Source: Haplomitrium mnioides | Taxonomy: Eukaryota > Marchantiophyta > Haplomitriopsida > Calobryales | Assembly: GCA_049999725.1 (NCBI GenBank) | Contig: JBNGIS010008684.1 | Coordinates: forward strand, 1-64,000 | DNA: 64,000 bases | Reading direction: 5' to 3' | In this document: positions 20,645 through 31,769 of the stretch, in pieces | Numbering within the stretch: position 1 is the first letter of the stretch | Layout: each line of letters starts with the position of its first letter | Made by a program: the position numbers and the translations under genes | Notes under the pieces: model-generated | Database searches by the model: none | Told to the model about the DNA's origin: nothing | Seen by the model: the letters and a program-made list of their open reading frames with translations, nothing else

Positions 20645-20850
20645 TCGCGTATGAGCAGGAGAGTCGTTTTTCCTTAAAGGTGGAGTCGCGTTCGTACTTG
20701 AAAGGATGTCGTGTTTGTGTCTAATAGGTCGCGTTCATGTTTGAAGGAGCTCGCGTTCGTGCTTGGAGGAAGTCTCGTTTTCACCTCTGGAAGAAGGTCG
20801 TGTTTCGAGAAGGAGGTCGCGTTTCATCTCTGAAAGAAGGTCGCATCGTT
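20645..20850 (+). repeat. Array of short TCGCGTT motifs in the Copia-3 LTR
   Basis: Eight or so imperfect copies of a 20-27 base unit containing GGTCGCGTTYRTGY and GAAGGA follow the TATA box; the matching array in the 3' LTR is 59990-60185. Changes among units are mostly CG to TG or CA, suggesting decay of methylated CpG in a once more regular array. Confidence 0.75.
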
Positions 20851-21086
20851 TTCTTGTGTAAGAGCAAATCGCGAGAACAGGAAGCAACTCGTGGAGTTGC
20901 AATTAAGGTTGGGAGAAGTCGACCTGCGTTTTTCGTACGAACCTACTCACGGGAGGGAGATTCGCGTTCGCGAATTTGCTGTGATCGTGGAGCTGAAGTT
21001 TTCCTTCCTTCCTTTTTGTGACGATACTCATCTAAGTGGTTTTTTTGCTGCTGCAGAATATCAAGTCGTTTTCTATATTCACAATA

Positions 21087-21100
21087 GGTTATGGGCCCAC
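21087..21100 (+). other. Copia-3 primer-binding site (half-tRNA iMet type)
   Basis: GGTTATGGGCCCAC directly after the LTR, an exact 14-base complement of the plant initiator tRNA-Met anticodon arm and identical to the Copia-1 site. Confidence 0.88.
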
Positions 21101-21140
21101 TCTCAATAGGGGATACAAGTGTTGGTACCTTCTGCATGTA

Positions 21141-24100
21141 TGTCAGCCAGTGATTTGGAGCACTAAGGTAGAATTCAAGAAATCGGAAGCATTTCTGGCA
21201 CAATGACCCTTGGCAAGTGTGGAGGCCTCTCAAGAACCATGGATTACTCTCAAACAGCTACTAAGAGGAGGGCACATGATTCCTAGGAGGAAAACAAGAT
21301 CATGGTGGAAGGATGAGAAGAGAGCACTGATCGCCAGCCAGGAGAGGGGTCCTATTTCAAAATCCAAAGCAAGCCAGAAGGAAGCCGTGGACTTCAAGAA
21401 GACGTGGGGATCGTGGTCGAGCAGGGGAGAAAGGAATGCCAACTTCAGGTGAGGTGATCCGAGAAGAAAGAACAGATCCACAAGCAGACATCCGAAGGCA
21501 CTTAGAGGAGGAAGATTGTGGACATGTCCTGCAGCGACCACCAATCGGGAAGCAAGGATCGGGGACAAAATGAGGAGGTGAGATCGTCACAAGGGCGAGC
21601 AAGGCCAGGGAAGAGGGAAGCCTTGATCCCACAAGCAAGAGCGCGTCCTGCAAAGGCCGATCGAGCTCACTCTTCGAATCCGTAGATCCTAGCGGAAACG
21701 TGGAGTTCCTTGAACGCCCTACGAGATTCCACGGAAACGTGGCGTCTCTAGAGCGATTCACGGAAGACATGGCAGCTCTAAGGAGTCCGAGAATCTGCGG
21801 TAAGCCGCCTTCCTAAGTGGGGATCCCACTTAACAGGGTTTCGATCCGTCTTACGACGTGGGAACCCTACTTAAGAGGGATCCGCGAAGAGTCCAACTAG
21901 GGAGCTACAAGGAAGACTCAAAAAGGTGACATAGTGTGGGTCTGACCAAAAGAATGCGGAAGAGTGCCGAAAAGGTGATTTATCGAGGATCCAAGATGGG
22001 AGGATTGAGTGAGGCGAAGGGACGACTTAGCGTGAATCCAATCACAGGAGATCCGTCTGATGTTGAAGAGGTGATTCATCAACGTTCTGACCAAAGAAGG
22101 ACCGAAAGAAGTCGAAAAGGTGATTTAGCGGAGATTTGACATGAGGAAAAATAAAGGAGAGCCAAAAATGGGACAAATCACCGAACGGATTGACGAAGAG
22201 CGAGTGGAAGCAAAAAGGCGATCTATCGACCATCCGATCAGTAGAGAACCGGTTAAAGTGGTTCGGATTCGTCCTCCGACATGGGGGAACCATCTACCTT
22301 AGATCCGTGGAGATGCCAATCGAGAGGGGGCATAGAAGAAGCGGCAAAAAGGTGACCTAATGTCGATCCGACCAGAGAAGATCCGCGTAAGCCAGAAAAG
22401 CGATATAGCGCCGATTCGGTTGGGGGAGAAAGGGATATACCGAAAATGCGACTTATCAAAGAACCGGATTGACAGATGGTGGCGGCCGAGAAAATTACTT
22501 AACTCAGATCCAATCGTTGAAGGAACAAACGACGCCAAAAGGATGATCTTTTGTAGATTCGGCCAAGCCAAGGGGAAAGTTCGACGGGGTTCGGCGGAGT
22601 CATTCGAAAGTTTGATAGAGGGGACACTTTTGTCGTTATTACAACAAGCGCGGTGACAAAGTAGCGAAGAAAGCTTCGGGTGCTCACATTGTTCTTATCT
22701 CGAAAGGATGACAAAACGACGACATTGACACAAGTTCTTACTCGGCGAGCGAAGAGAGTCCGCAATGGTTTTTCGGATGACGTGGCGAGCGTAAGGAGCC
22801 CACAGAGGGATTCGGAAACGTAGACAAAGGAGGGGGAAGTCCACGGGTCAACTTCGGAAGAAAGGTCAACGCGACAGTCCGTCTACCCCCTTGCAAGGCG
22901 GCGTCAGATGACGTGACGCTCTGAGACGCGAGGAGAGGATTTTGTGGGTCAACTTCGGAAGGAAGTCAACCGACGGTCTGCCTATCTTTTTGCGAGGCGG
23001 CATCGGACCATGTCTTTCAGATGACGTGGCGACTTGAGGAGCCTTGAGCAAAGTCAGAGGACACGCGGCAGCATGTGAGAGCTCATCGGACCTCGGGCCG
23101 CGAGCGGGTCAACTTCAGAAGGGAGGGTCAACGCGACGGTCAGCCTACCTCCTTGCAAGGCGGCGCCGCAGCAGATGACGTGGCGCGCGGAGGATCATTG
23201 AGGATCTGCGAAGGAATCTGCTGAGATTTCGTGGACTGGGTTTCGCGGGGTGGTTCGAAACTCTGTTCCGAAGAACCTTTCGGACCTGACTTTGCGGGAA
23301 TTTGCGGAATCTCGATCCGCAAGATTTCTTGGATGCCCTATAGAGTTATCGTTGTACTTGTCGCTTCTCGACCAACTGACAGGATATGCGACGCGCGCTT
23401 TTTCTCCGTTGTAACGGGATTAACGAACATTATAGCCACGCGTCGACACTTCTTTTTCCAAGCCTAACGGAATTAACAACTTCAAACGAAGCGCATTCGG
23501 GGGCGCGGGATTGCTCGGTAGAGAGAGGGGGTATATCTCGAGGAACTACGATTAAGAAAAGGAGCACATGCAATTGAATGACGCAAGAGCGACCTCGCAA
23601 CAGAGAAATTGCACATGGTAAGGCATGAGTGGGAATTCAATGAGGAGATCGGATGAAGTGGGTGGACTAGTTCTAGGAGGCCAAGCGGATTCGGAGGTGG
23701 ATTGGAGGGGCGTCATGAATTGCAGAGTGAGGAGCTCTTGATGATCGGGCGATCCATGTGAACTCGTCTTTGTAGATGAACTAGAGTGGAGGTGGATCGA
23801 TACGTGAGTCTTGAAGGGATTTTGGCCAATCGAGAACTAAGGAGAGATTGTTGAATGAGGAGCTTGGAGTCGTCTTTGCATTTATCTGCGTAAGCGCATC
23901 AGCCCAGAGTGCTCGGAGTGCGCTCTGGAGTAATTATTCAAGTGGAGCCGAGAGAGGGGGGCTGCGTTAGTGCCTGAGCACTGCGGAATAAAACTCGTCA
24001 AGGCTCGGAGTGGAGTGGGTTACATGCAGTCAGAGGGACTGTTCTTCCAAAAGTGGAAGTGAAAGAAATCTTCTTCCTAGCTTGAGGAAGTAAATTCAAG

Positions 24101-24874
24101 ACTTCTCGCGAGGGAAGTAGGAAAACTATCTGGAGAATGGTGCGTGAGTGGTTGTTGTAAAGAAGGTTGGAAGGCAGCTGAAGATTGAGAAAGGAAGTAT
24201 CAGTGGTGGAATCAGTCAAGAGGGTCTTCAATAACTATGTTTCTCATTACAGTACATAGTGTAAATGGTTTGTGTATCGAAGTATAGTTTAATTCCCATT
24301 TTGCATTTAAGTTTAAGCAGCATAGTAGAATAACATATATCAAAACAATTGAGCAGACCTTGAGATAGCTCGGAAGGGGGAGTCCAGTCCCTATGATAGT
24401 TAAATGATCATTTGGGAAAATGCTCTCTGTTTATAATCCTGTGTATAGCTTCGTGATTAATTCATATTAGGATAGTTAGGATCTGTTGTACTAGTTCTGT
24501 GACAAACCCGAAAGAGAGGAAGTCCAGACCTCTGTAATTGTCTCTTGGTGCAGGACACAACATCTTTCTGCCCCAATCACAAAGAAGGTGGCAGAGCTTC
24601 AAGTTTTGGGTTCTTGGAATACACGGAAAAAATTGCACAAGGAAGACCGGGTGTGGTAAATGTGAACATGAGTTGTACATAAATGATTTGAGTTAAGTCT
24701 GAAAAGAATGAGTGGTGAACCGAAGGCTAATAAGGAAAGAGAGCATCATTAAAGCCTCAAAGTGATACTTGGCAAAGGGCCATCTCAAAAACAAACTTGA
24801 AAGCTCATAATTTGTCCTCCCATGCATACAAAGAGGTGATTGTGAAGGTTAAGATCGAAAACATGGGAGTGATA
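21141..24874 (+). repeat. 5' LTR of Gypsy-1
   Basis: 3734 bp, from TGTCAGCCAGTG to GGGAGTGATA (the 3' LTR has GGGAGTGACA). It aligns along its whole length with 41312-45052, with many scattered transitions. Inner features are a repeat array with TGACGTGGC cores at about 22765-23190 and a CAGAGTGCTCGGAGTGCGCT block near 23910. The several open frames over 80 codons inside it are not shared in frame with the 3' LTR and are not called as genes. Confidence 0.9.
22765..23190 (+). repeat. Tandem array with TGACGTGGC cores in Gypsy-1 LTR
   Basis: Three to four imperfect units of about 100-130 bp, each with GGTCAACTTCGGAAG, then a CGACGGTC...CCTACC block, a TTGCAAGGCGGC-like block and GATGACGTGGCG. 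The array is repeated in the 3' LTR at about 42918-43345, and single units occur at 120-210. TGACGTGGC is an ACGT-core sequence of the kind bound by plant bZIP factors. Confidence 0.75.
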
Positions 24875-25081
24875 TGAATTTTTGACACTAAAAGGAGGGC
24901 CAAAGGTTTGGAGAAACTTTAGACCAATCCGAACCAAAGATACTGCTTTGTGCACCTGAGACTCAAGTCAATTTGTAAGAAATCCACTCTTGAGAAACAA
25001 AGCAGTTGAGGTTTGAGCTTGCTAAGGAAGAGTGCTGAAAGAAGAGACTTCTAGGTGGAAGAGGCAGTGGCCAGTGGAGGG
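24875..25081 (+). other. Gypsy-1 leader with unidentified primer site
   Basis: The LTR end is followed by TGAATTTTTGACACTAAAAG. This does not match the common plant Gypsy primer sites (initiator Met, Asp or Arg tRNA 3' ends) as far as can be judged by eye. The remainder of the leader is non-coding. Confidence 0.4.
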
Positions 25082-26405
25082 ATGGCCAATCGTGTACCAC
25101 CTTCTGGACTTCGATGACGTTTCAAATACAAGTCCTTCAAGGGATACCCAAAGGATGACCCAGATGCCTGGTTGGACGACTTGGAGAATATGGTAACAGC
25201 AAATGGTGAAGCCCATATGAAGATTGGGATTTTGCCCATAGTTTTGAAGAGAGAAGCGCAGCTCTGGTACAAGGACTTGCCAGATACTATCAAAGGAGAC
25301 TGGCATGCATTCAAAACAGCCTTCATAGCAGAATTCCGAGAGATCGGAGAAGAGACAAAATAGCTGATTAAGATGGGTCAGCTCAAGATGAAGAAGGAGT
25401 TTGTGAGGAAGTTCCTCCAACAATTCAAGACGATGGCAAGGAAACTCAATCCGCCCGCCACTGACGAGATGCTCACAACATGGTTCCTAACAGTGCTCCC
25501 TAGAGGAATTGGGACCTGGGTGCACCAAACGGACCTACAGACTCTAGAGGATGCAGTCAATACAGCCAAATCCCATATGAAGGCTGCTATCACCAATTTC
25601 CGGAGGAAAGCAAGGTCCAAGTATGACTTTGATGACTCTTCAAACACCTCGGATAGTGACAAAGAAACGGATCAGAGTTCCGAGTCCTCCTTGGAAAGCG
25701 AGAATGAGGTCAGAAGTAGCAGCTCAGAAGAGGACAGAATATCCAGAAGGAAGAAAAAAAAGAAAGACTTGAAGAAGAAGAAGCAGACCAAGGAGAGTAG
25801 TCATCGCAATGGTGCCAGCAAAAGAAGATATAAGAAAGCTGAACCCGAACTCGAGGCAAGCAAGAAGCCAGTGAGGAGGGATTGAATCAAGGAGTTGAGC
25901 GCCAAGATGGAGGTGATGAAGATACTCTTGGCAGGAATCAAGCCGGAGGGCAGACCCTTGCCAACCAAGAGAGTTGGAGTATGGTGCGTCCGATGCAAGC
26001 CAAGAATGTCTGAATGACACTAATGTTGTACATTACGTGAGAAAGTACTTGAGAGAAGAGGTGGAGTATGTCATTGAAGAAGTCCTTGAGACGGTGTATC
26101 AAATTAGTGGAAGACCTTGGACAATACTCAGCAGACCCGCAGGAAGGAACAAAGGGTTGGTGAATCCATGGACTGCCAATCAGCTACCTCGGACAACAAT
26201 CATGGTATGTTGGAATTGTGGCCAGTCCGGTCACATTTCATCTAGTTGTCCGGAACCACGGAAGAGTGGTTATGGTCAACCACCTCCCATGTCCTTTCAA
26301 TATAAGAAGGAGAGGCATGTGGCGGTGAATTTTCCTAACCGAAGGCCTGACGCTCCTCTTGGGCCAAGCGAGCAAATCCTCCTCCCCCTGCAACTATCAA
26401 TTTGA
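25082..26405 (+). pseudogene. Gypsy-1 gag
   Basis: From the ATG at 25082 (MANRVPPSGLR, then TGA) the frame continues with a Retrotrans_gag domain: PDAWLDDLENMV, LKREAQLWYKDLP, WHAFKTAFIAEFREIGEE, FLQQFKTMARKLNP and VLPRGIGTWV. A Ser/Glu- and Lys-rich stretch follows (about 25630-25880, KKKKKDLKKKKQTK), then two zinc knuckles: a damaged WCVRCK (about 25980) and an intact CWNCGQSGHISSSC (26203-26244). Stops at 25115, 25361 and 25883 and frameshifts after 25885 break the frame. It encodes the capsid/nucleocapsid that packages element RNA. Confidence 0.85.
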
Positions 26406-27240
26406 TCTCATTAAAGACGGAGGAAGAAGCAAAATTGCTAGGATGGGAGACTTCCACTCTCGAAGATTGTTTTTGAATAGTCACCAGAGCCGGGGTGAAG
26501 ACAAAGAAAAGGAGCCAGAAGATGTCTGAGCGAAGATCCACAAAAGGGGTGGCTCAAACAACCTCATCTCCCAACAATTCGGATTATCAGAGGGATAATC
26601 CAAAATGGTTCTACCCGAAGCAGCAGGACCATGCGAGGAGACAATTAGAGGCTTTGGAAGCTCTGGAAGAAGAGCAGATGACAGAACAAACTCTCAAAGA
26701 GGTCCGTAGTTAGCAAGGAGTAACCTATGAGGCACAGACGAAGGTTGCAATTGAGGAAGAGGGGACAAAGCCCAACCCCTACAACATTCAAGCGGATGTG
26801 CAGAATTGTCCTGTGACAGCCACAGTGGGTCAACTCATCAAGAATAACCCACTGTATTGGAGACAGCTTCGTGAATTGCTGATGGGAGCTAAGAGGAGAA
26901 GAAGGCTAGCCAAGATAGGAGTTCCAACAGATCTACAATTGGTATGTGAAGACAAATAAACCTCAGAGATTGACATCCAGATAACGGGGTGCACATTGCT
27001 TTTAGTGACCGTAGATGGAGGGGCAGTCGTCAACATCATGGTAGAGGAAACAACTCACAAATCGGGATTTGCAAAATTTCAGTGTACATCTCGAATCATG
27101 AGGCTGGCGGATGGTTCTCGAGTAAAACCATTAGGTTCACTCTTCCAAATTCCAACATTCATCGGAGGGAAGGAATTCAAACTCAATTATCTGGTAATGC
27201 CACCTGCCAAAGCGTCTCCATACCTGGTGTTGATCATAAG
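26406..27240 (+). pseudogene. Gypsy-1 gag-protease linker and protease, left part
   Basis: Broken frames carry a charged linker (REDNPKWFYPKQQDH-like text near 26590-26640, LRELLMGAKRRRRLAKIG near 26870), then a retroviral-type aspartic protease: TLLLVTVDGGAVVNIM (27000-27050) with the D-x-G active site as DGG, and FKLNYLVMPPA downstream. The domain is cut at 27240 by Gypsy-2. Confidence 0.8.
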
Positions 27241-27674
27241 TGTAATAGTACAAGCATAAGGTTGTATTATTTATAAGAAAATAGAGAGGAGTGAAGGAAG
27301 TGGTAGTGAGTCAATTTTATGGTACGATTAGATTACTTGCCTTTGAAGTCACTTTTGGTGAAAAGTCACTGTTAAGTTACTTGCATTTGAAGTCACTTTT
27401 GGTAGAGAGTCACCTTTAAGGCTGAAATGAGAAGTGACTTGTAAGTAAAGTAAGATGGATGACACCCTCTTCTCTTGTATAAATAGAAGGGCTTCTTAGT
27501 TCCACTCCTCATTTTGGAGTTTCTCTCGAATCACTTGGGTTCTTTAGTTGCTTGGCTTTTGCTTGCACTCTTGGTCTTAGCTTACACCTTGAGTTGCTTT
27601 TTGGTTAAAGAACTCTATTAGAGTTCACCATGAGTTCTTACTCATTTGGATTTGGTCTATGAGATTCTTTTACA
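27241..27674 (+). repeat. 5' LTR of Gypsy-2
   Basis: 434 bp, same length as the 3' copy. The U3 has repeated GAAGTCACTTTTGGT motifs (about 27345-27445) upstream of a TATAAATA box at 27478-27485. A third copy of the LTR end is at 1-112. Confidence 0.95.
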
Positions 27675-27675
27675 T

Positions 27676-27687
27676 TGGTATCAGAGC
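27676..27687 (+). other. Gypsy-2 primer-binding site (tRNA iMet 3' end)
   Basis: TGGTATCAGAGC, one base after the LTR, is the exact complement of the 3' end of plant initiator tRNA-Met. Confidence 0.93.
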
Positions 27688-27707
27688 TACGATTCGTTTT
27701 TGGCATG

Positions 27708-28743
27708 AGCTACATGGAGAATCAAGAGGAGGTGATTCAAGCAATGGAACAACGACTTGAACATCTTTCACACCTTTTGGATGTAGGAATGAAAGAAGAA
27801 GCAATGTTTCGAGAAGAAGAGAGTTATGGGCAATTTCCAACACCAAAAGCATATGATGGAAAGGTGACTTGTGGTGCTTGTGAGAACTTTATTTTTTATT
27901 GTGAACAATATTTTGAAGCTACAAACATTAGAGAGGATAGTCGGTGAATTCTATTTGTGGCAAGCCAATTAGAAAGAGTTGCAAAGACTTGGTGGAGATA
28001 TCAAATACAAAAAGCACAATGTGGATTTGTTGCTCCTATTGTTTCTTGGCATGAGTTCAAAGAAGTAGTGATTTCAAGATTTAGAGTTGTAAATGCTTCA
28101 AAAGTAGCAAGAGATCAATTGGTCAAATTGAAGCAACTTAGTACAGTGAGAAGTTATGTGACACATTTTCATGATACAGTTATGCAAATTCTTGATATAA
28201 GAGAAGAAGAAGCATTAGACCGCTTTGTTCGGGGATTGAAGCCTCGCACGAGAATAGAAGTTACTATGAGAGAGCCTACTCAATTAGAAGAAGCAATGCG
28301 TATGACGGAGCGGTATGACTCATTACTCACGGCTACAAAAGCTAGATTTCGTCATCAACTATTTGAACAACGTTTTCAAAACCTTGCAAGCTCTAATGGA
28401 ATTAAAATTCTGACAAGAATTCGAGGTACCTTGTTTCATCTTGATGGTATGATTGAAGAGCACTCTTGTAGAATGTTGGTCGATAGTGAGAGTTCTGAAA
28501 ATTTTATGTTACTACGTTTTGTTAAGATAATCAAAGCAAAATATAGGTCTATCAAGGGGAGTGTTGTGACTATTGCTGACGGCCAAAAGCATAACGTGTT
28601 TTGCTCTCAAAAGCCATTCCTTCTAAGGATTGGAAAGGAGTATACGGAATCTATGCAATTTGTTGTTACACTTGTACAATATGACATCATTTTAGGATTG
28701 CCTTGGCTTGAAGAAAAGTCCGCTCAATTTAATTGGAGAAAAT
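27708..28743 (+). pseudogene. Gypsy-2 gag and protease
   Basis: A coiled, Glu-rich start (MSYMENQEEVIQAMEQRLEH), a capsid domain (FYCEQYFEATNI, a TGA, then AKTWWRYQIQ, WHEFKEVVISRF and LVKLKQLSTVRSYVTHFHD) and FVRGLKPRTRIEV follow the chromovirus gag pattern. No zinc knuckle is present before the protease, where the text passes from FEQRFQN straight to a hydrophobic stretch, suggesting a deletion. The protease site reads VDSESS where the family has D-S/T-G, so the catalytic loop glycine is replaced by glutamate. GLPWLEEKSAQFNWRK ends the domain. Confidence 0.85.
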
Positions 28744-28829
28744 GACAAATTCAAGTTGCCTTACAAGGTAAGAAATTTCTTTTGGAGTTTTGGACACCAT
28801 TGGTCAAGAAACCTAAATCAATTTAGCAT

Positions 28830-30300
28830 GTTAATTCAGTGGCGCAAGAGTTTCATGTCTTTGCTATTTGGGTTAAGCCTATCATGGACTTGAGTAAAGA
28901 GGGGGAAAAAGGTGTGCATGCCATAATGATAGATGATATTTTAAAAGAGTTTGCGGATGTGTTTCCGGAGGATTTGCCAAAGGGGTTACCACACAATCGA
29001 GGAATGTCTTTTTCGATTGAGTTAATATCGGAAAGCACTCCTTATAACTGACTTACATATCGGTTATCACCATAAGAATTAGAGGAGCTTTGAAAGACAT
29101 TGATGGTTCTTCTTGAGAAGGATTTCATTCAACACAGTACTTCTCCTTGGGGAGCTCCGGTATTCTTTGTACCAAAGAAAGAAGTGGATTTCCTCTTTGT
29201 AAAGATTATCGAGGATTGAACAATCAAACGGTGAAGAATGCTTATACTCTACCTCGTATTGATGATTTGTTGAATCAATTGAGTGGTGCACGATTCTTTT
29301 CTAAGTTAGATCTTCGAAGTGGCTATTAGCAAATTCTAATCAAGCCAGATCATGTACCAAAGACAGCTTTTCGCACAAGGTATGGGCATTTTGAATAGAA
29401 AGTTCTCTAACATTTAGTCTTACTAATGCTTCGGCGATATTTATGGATCAAATGCATCAAGTTTTTGATGGGTTATTGGATAAGTCAATGTTGGTATTTT
29501 TAGACGATATCTTTATCTTTAGTAAAAGTGAAATTGAGCATCGTGCTCATCTCAAAGAGGTACTACAACGACTATGCAATTGGAAGTTTTATTGCAAGAA
29601 GTCTAAGTGTGAGTTTTGGCACCAAGAGGTGACTTATCTAGAGCATAAAGCATCTGTGGATGACATCAAGACGGAGGAAGAGAAAATCAGGTCTATTGCA
29701 GAGTGGCCAATACCAAATGATGCAAAGGATGTTTGAGCTTTTAATGGATTAGCAAGCTTTTATCAAAGATTCATTCATTACTATGCTCATATTGCTGCAC
29801 CGCTTACGAATTTACTAGGGAAGGATGCAAAGTTCAAATGGACAACCAAGGAACAAGTGGCATTTCAACAACTCAAGAATGCGATGACATCTCGTCCAAT
29901 TCTACAACCATATGATCCAAAGAGACATTGCATAGTTGATTTGATGCTTCTAATTTTGCTATTAGAACGATTTCACAACAAGAGTTTGAAGATGGACTTC
30001 ATCCAATTGCATTCATGTCACGTCAATTGAATGCGGCGGAAAGAAATTATTTTGCAAGAGATCGAGAGCAATTAGCAATGGTTTATGCTACCAAAATGTG
30101 GAGACACTATCTTTTGGGCAAACCTATACTTATACATACAGACTTCAAGCCATTGCTTCAAGCAATCCACTTGGAAAATATGACAAGTCGTCATCATCGG
30201 TGGGAAGATCAACTACAACCGGATCATCAAATAAATACACTAGAGATAGCAAATTCTAGTATATTACATCTTGATGAAGCAACCAGTGACGGTTTTCGAC
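28830..30300 (+). pseudogene. Gypsy-2 reverse transcriptase and RNase H
   Basis: Frames read LKEFADVFPEDLPKGLP (linker before RT), EKDFIQHSTSPWGAPV, KDYRGLNNQTVKNAYTLPRI and LDLRSGY, then the catalytic box FLDD (29497-29508, the family's YxDD) with IFIFSKS, and YCKKSKCEFW. The RNase H part (about 29930-30200) has FASRQLN-like and HTDFKPLLQ text, including the conserved Asp. Stops at 29050, 29328 and 29734 and frameshifts interrupt it. Confidence 0.85.
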
Positions 30301-31760
30301 AAAAGTTACAAGAAGACGTCTTCTTTACTCTTGTTAGAGTACGTTTGGTGGTCCAAGATAGTGAGTATCATACTTTTTCCATTCGAGATAGTATTCTCTA
30401 TCAATGCCATCAAATATATGTTCCTCAAGATGATGCGCTTCAAATGATACGTTTACAAGAAGCACATGATATTTCGATTTCTGAGCATCTTAGAGTAGAC
30501 AAGACTATGGAGTTGCTTCAACAGACATGGTGGTGGCCAAACTTAGCTCGAGATGTTTGTGGCTTTGTTCGTTCTTGTGAAAGTTGTCAATGAAACAAGG
30601 CTTTAAATCAAAAACCAGCTGGTCTTCTGCAACCATTATCGATTCCTACTGCTCGGTGGGAACATATAAGTTTGGATCTTATCACTTCGCTTTCAACCAT
30701 GCCTCGTGGGTTTATGGCCATTGTGGTGTTTGTGGATAAGCTAAACAAACAAATTCATCTAGCACCGACAGTGGATACGGTGGATGCTCCACAATTGGCA
30801 AAGATTTATTTTGATACAGTCTTTCGATATCATAGAATGCCAAAGATACTTATATCTGATAGAGATCCACGATTCACTGGGAATTTTTGGCGAGAGTTAT
30901 TCACACTTTTGAGTACCAAACTATCTTTGTCTACGGCGTATCATCCTCAAACCGATGGGCAAACCAAATGGGCAAATCGTACTATGGAGAATATGCTTCG
31001 ATCGTTTATCAATATTCATCATACGGATTGGGATAGTTTTTTACCGGTTGTGGAGTTTGCATACAACAACTCCAAACAAGCAAGTATTGGTTTGTCTTTT
31101 TTTTTTTCTTAATTCTGGTCAACATCCTCTTGTTCTTGATGGTTTGCTTTCTCCTTCGTCTTCCAATGTTCCAAGTCTTTCTACCTTTTTGTCTTGTTTA
31201 TCTTCCTCGTTGCAAGATGCCAAAAACCATCTTGTTATTGCTCAAAATCGGCAAAAACTGTTTGCCGATAGACATTGTCGTAATTGCTCTTATGTTTTAG
31301 GTGACCAAGTTATGTTATCCACTCATATATCTTCCATTGTCTTTAGATACTCAAGTCCGTAAGTTATCTCTTGCTTGGATTGGTCTTTTCTCTATTTCTC
31401 AGGTTATTTCTTCCGTTGTTTATAAACTTGATCTTCTTCTTCATATAAAGATTCATCATGTGTTCCATGTGTCTAAATTTAAGCCTTTTGTTTCTAGTCC
31501 ATCTTTTTTTCTAAATTGTGTTCAACTTCCTCCTTCGACAATTGTTGTTGATGATCATAAAGAATTTGAAGTACACCGCATTTTGGCGAAAAGAGTTATC
31601 AAGCGATGGCAGTATTCACAAGTTCAATACAAGGTTTTGTGGAAAGGCTATCCACTTCATGATGCTACTTGGGAACCTTATTCAAATCTTGAGAATGCTC
31701 AAGAAGCTATTAAAATTTTTGAAAGTTGCGGCAATGACGAGAACGTCATTAACTAGACGG
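30301..31760 (+). pseudogene. Gypsy-2 integrase with chromodomain
   Basis: The HHCC zinc finger text is seen at 30440-30592 (CESCQ), then the core with LDLITSL (first Asp) and ISDRDPRF (second Asp). The catalytic Glu position reads QTDGQTKWANR instead of the usual Q-T-E, so Glu has become Lys. After a T-rich frameshift at 31100, the C-terminal region carries a chromodomain (31562-31720): FEVHRILAKRV, YKVLWKGYP, TWEPYSNLENAQ. Chromodomains steer chromovirus integration to heterochromatin. The frame ends with TAG at 31754, just before the purine-rich ACGGTGGAGA and the 3' LTR. Confidence 0.9.
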
Positions 31761-31769
31761 TGGAGATTA

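Larger units (their letters stand above)
20186..21086 (+). repeat. 5' LTR of Copia-3
   Basis: 901 bp, starting TGTTGGAAATTGGC and ending TTCACAATA (CAACA with one change), then the primer site. It is paired with 59546-60425. It contains a TATATAAA box at 20555-20562, a conserved U3 block at 20295-20330, and, downstream of the TATA box, an array of short GGTCGCGTTY-type motifs (20645-20850). Confidence 0.92.

Noticed and set aside
21357-21770. Long open frames (up to about 137 codons, minus strand) in the Gypsy-1 LTR
   Set aside because: They are not kept as open frames in step between the two LTRs, have biased composition and no domain resemblance; GC-rich LTR sequence gives such frames by chance.
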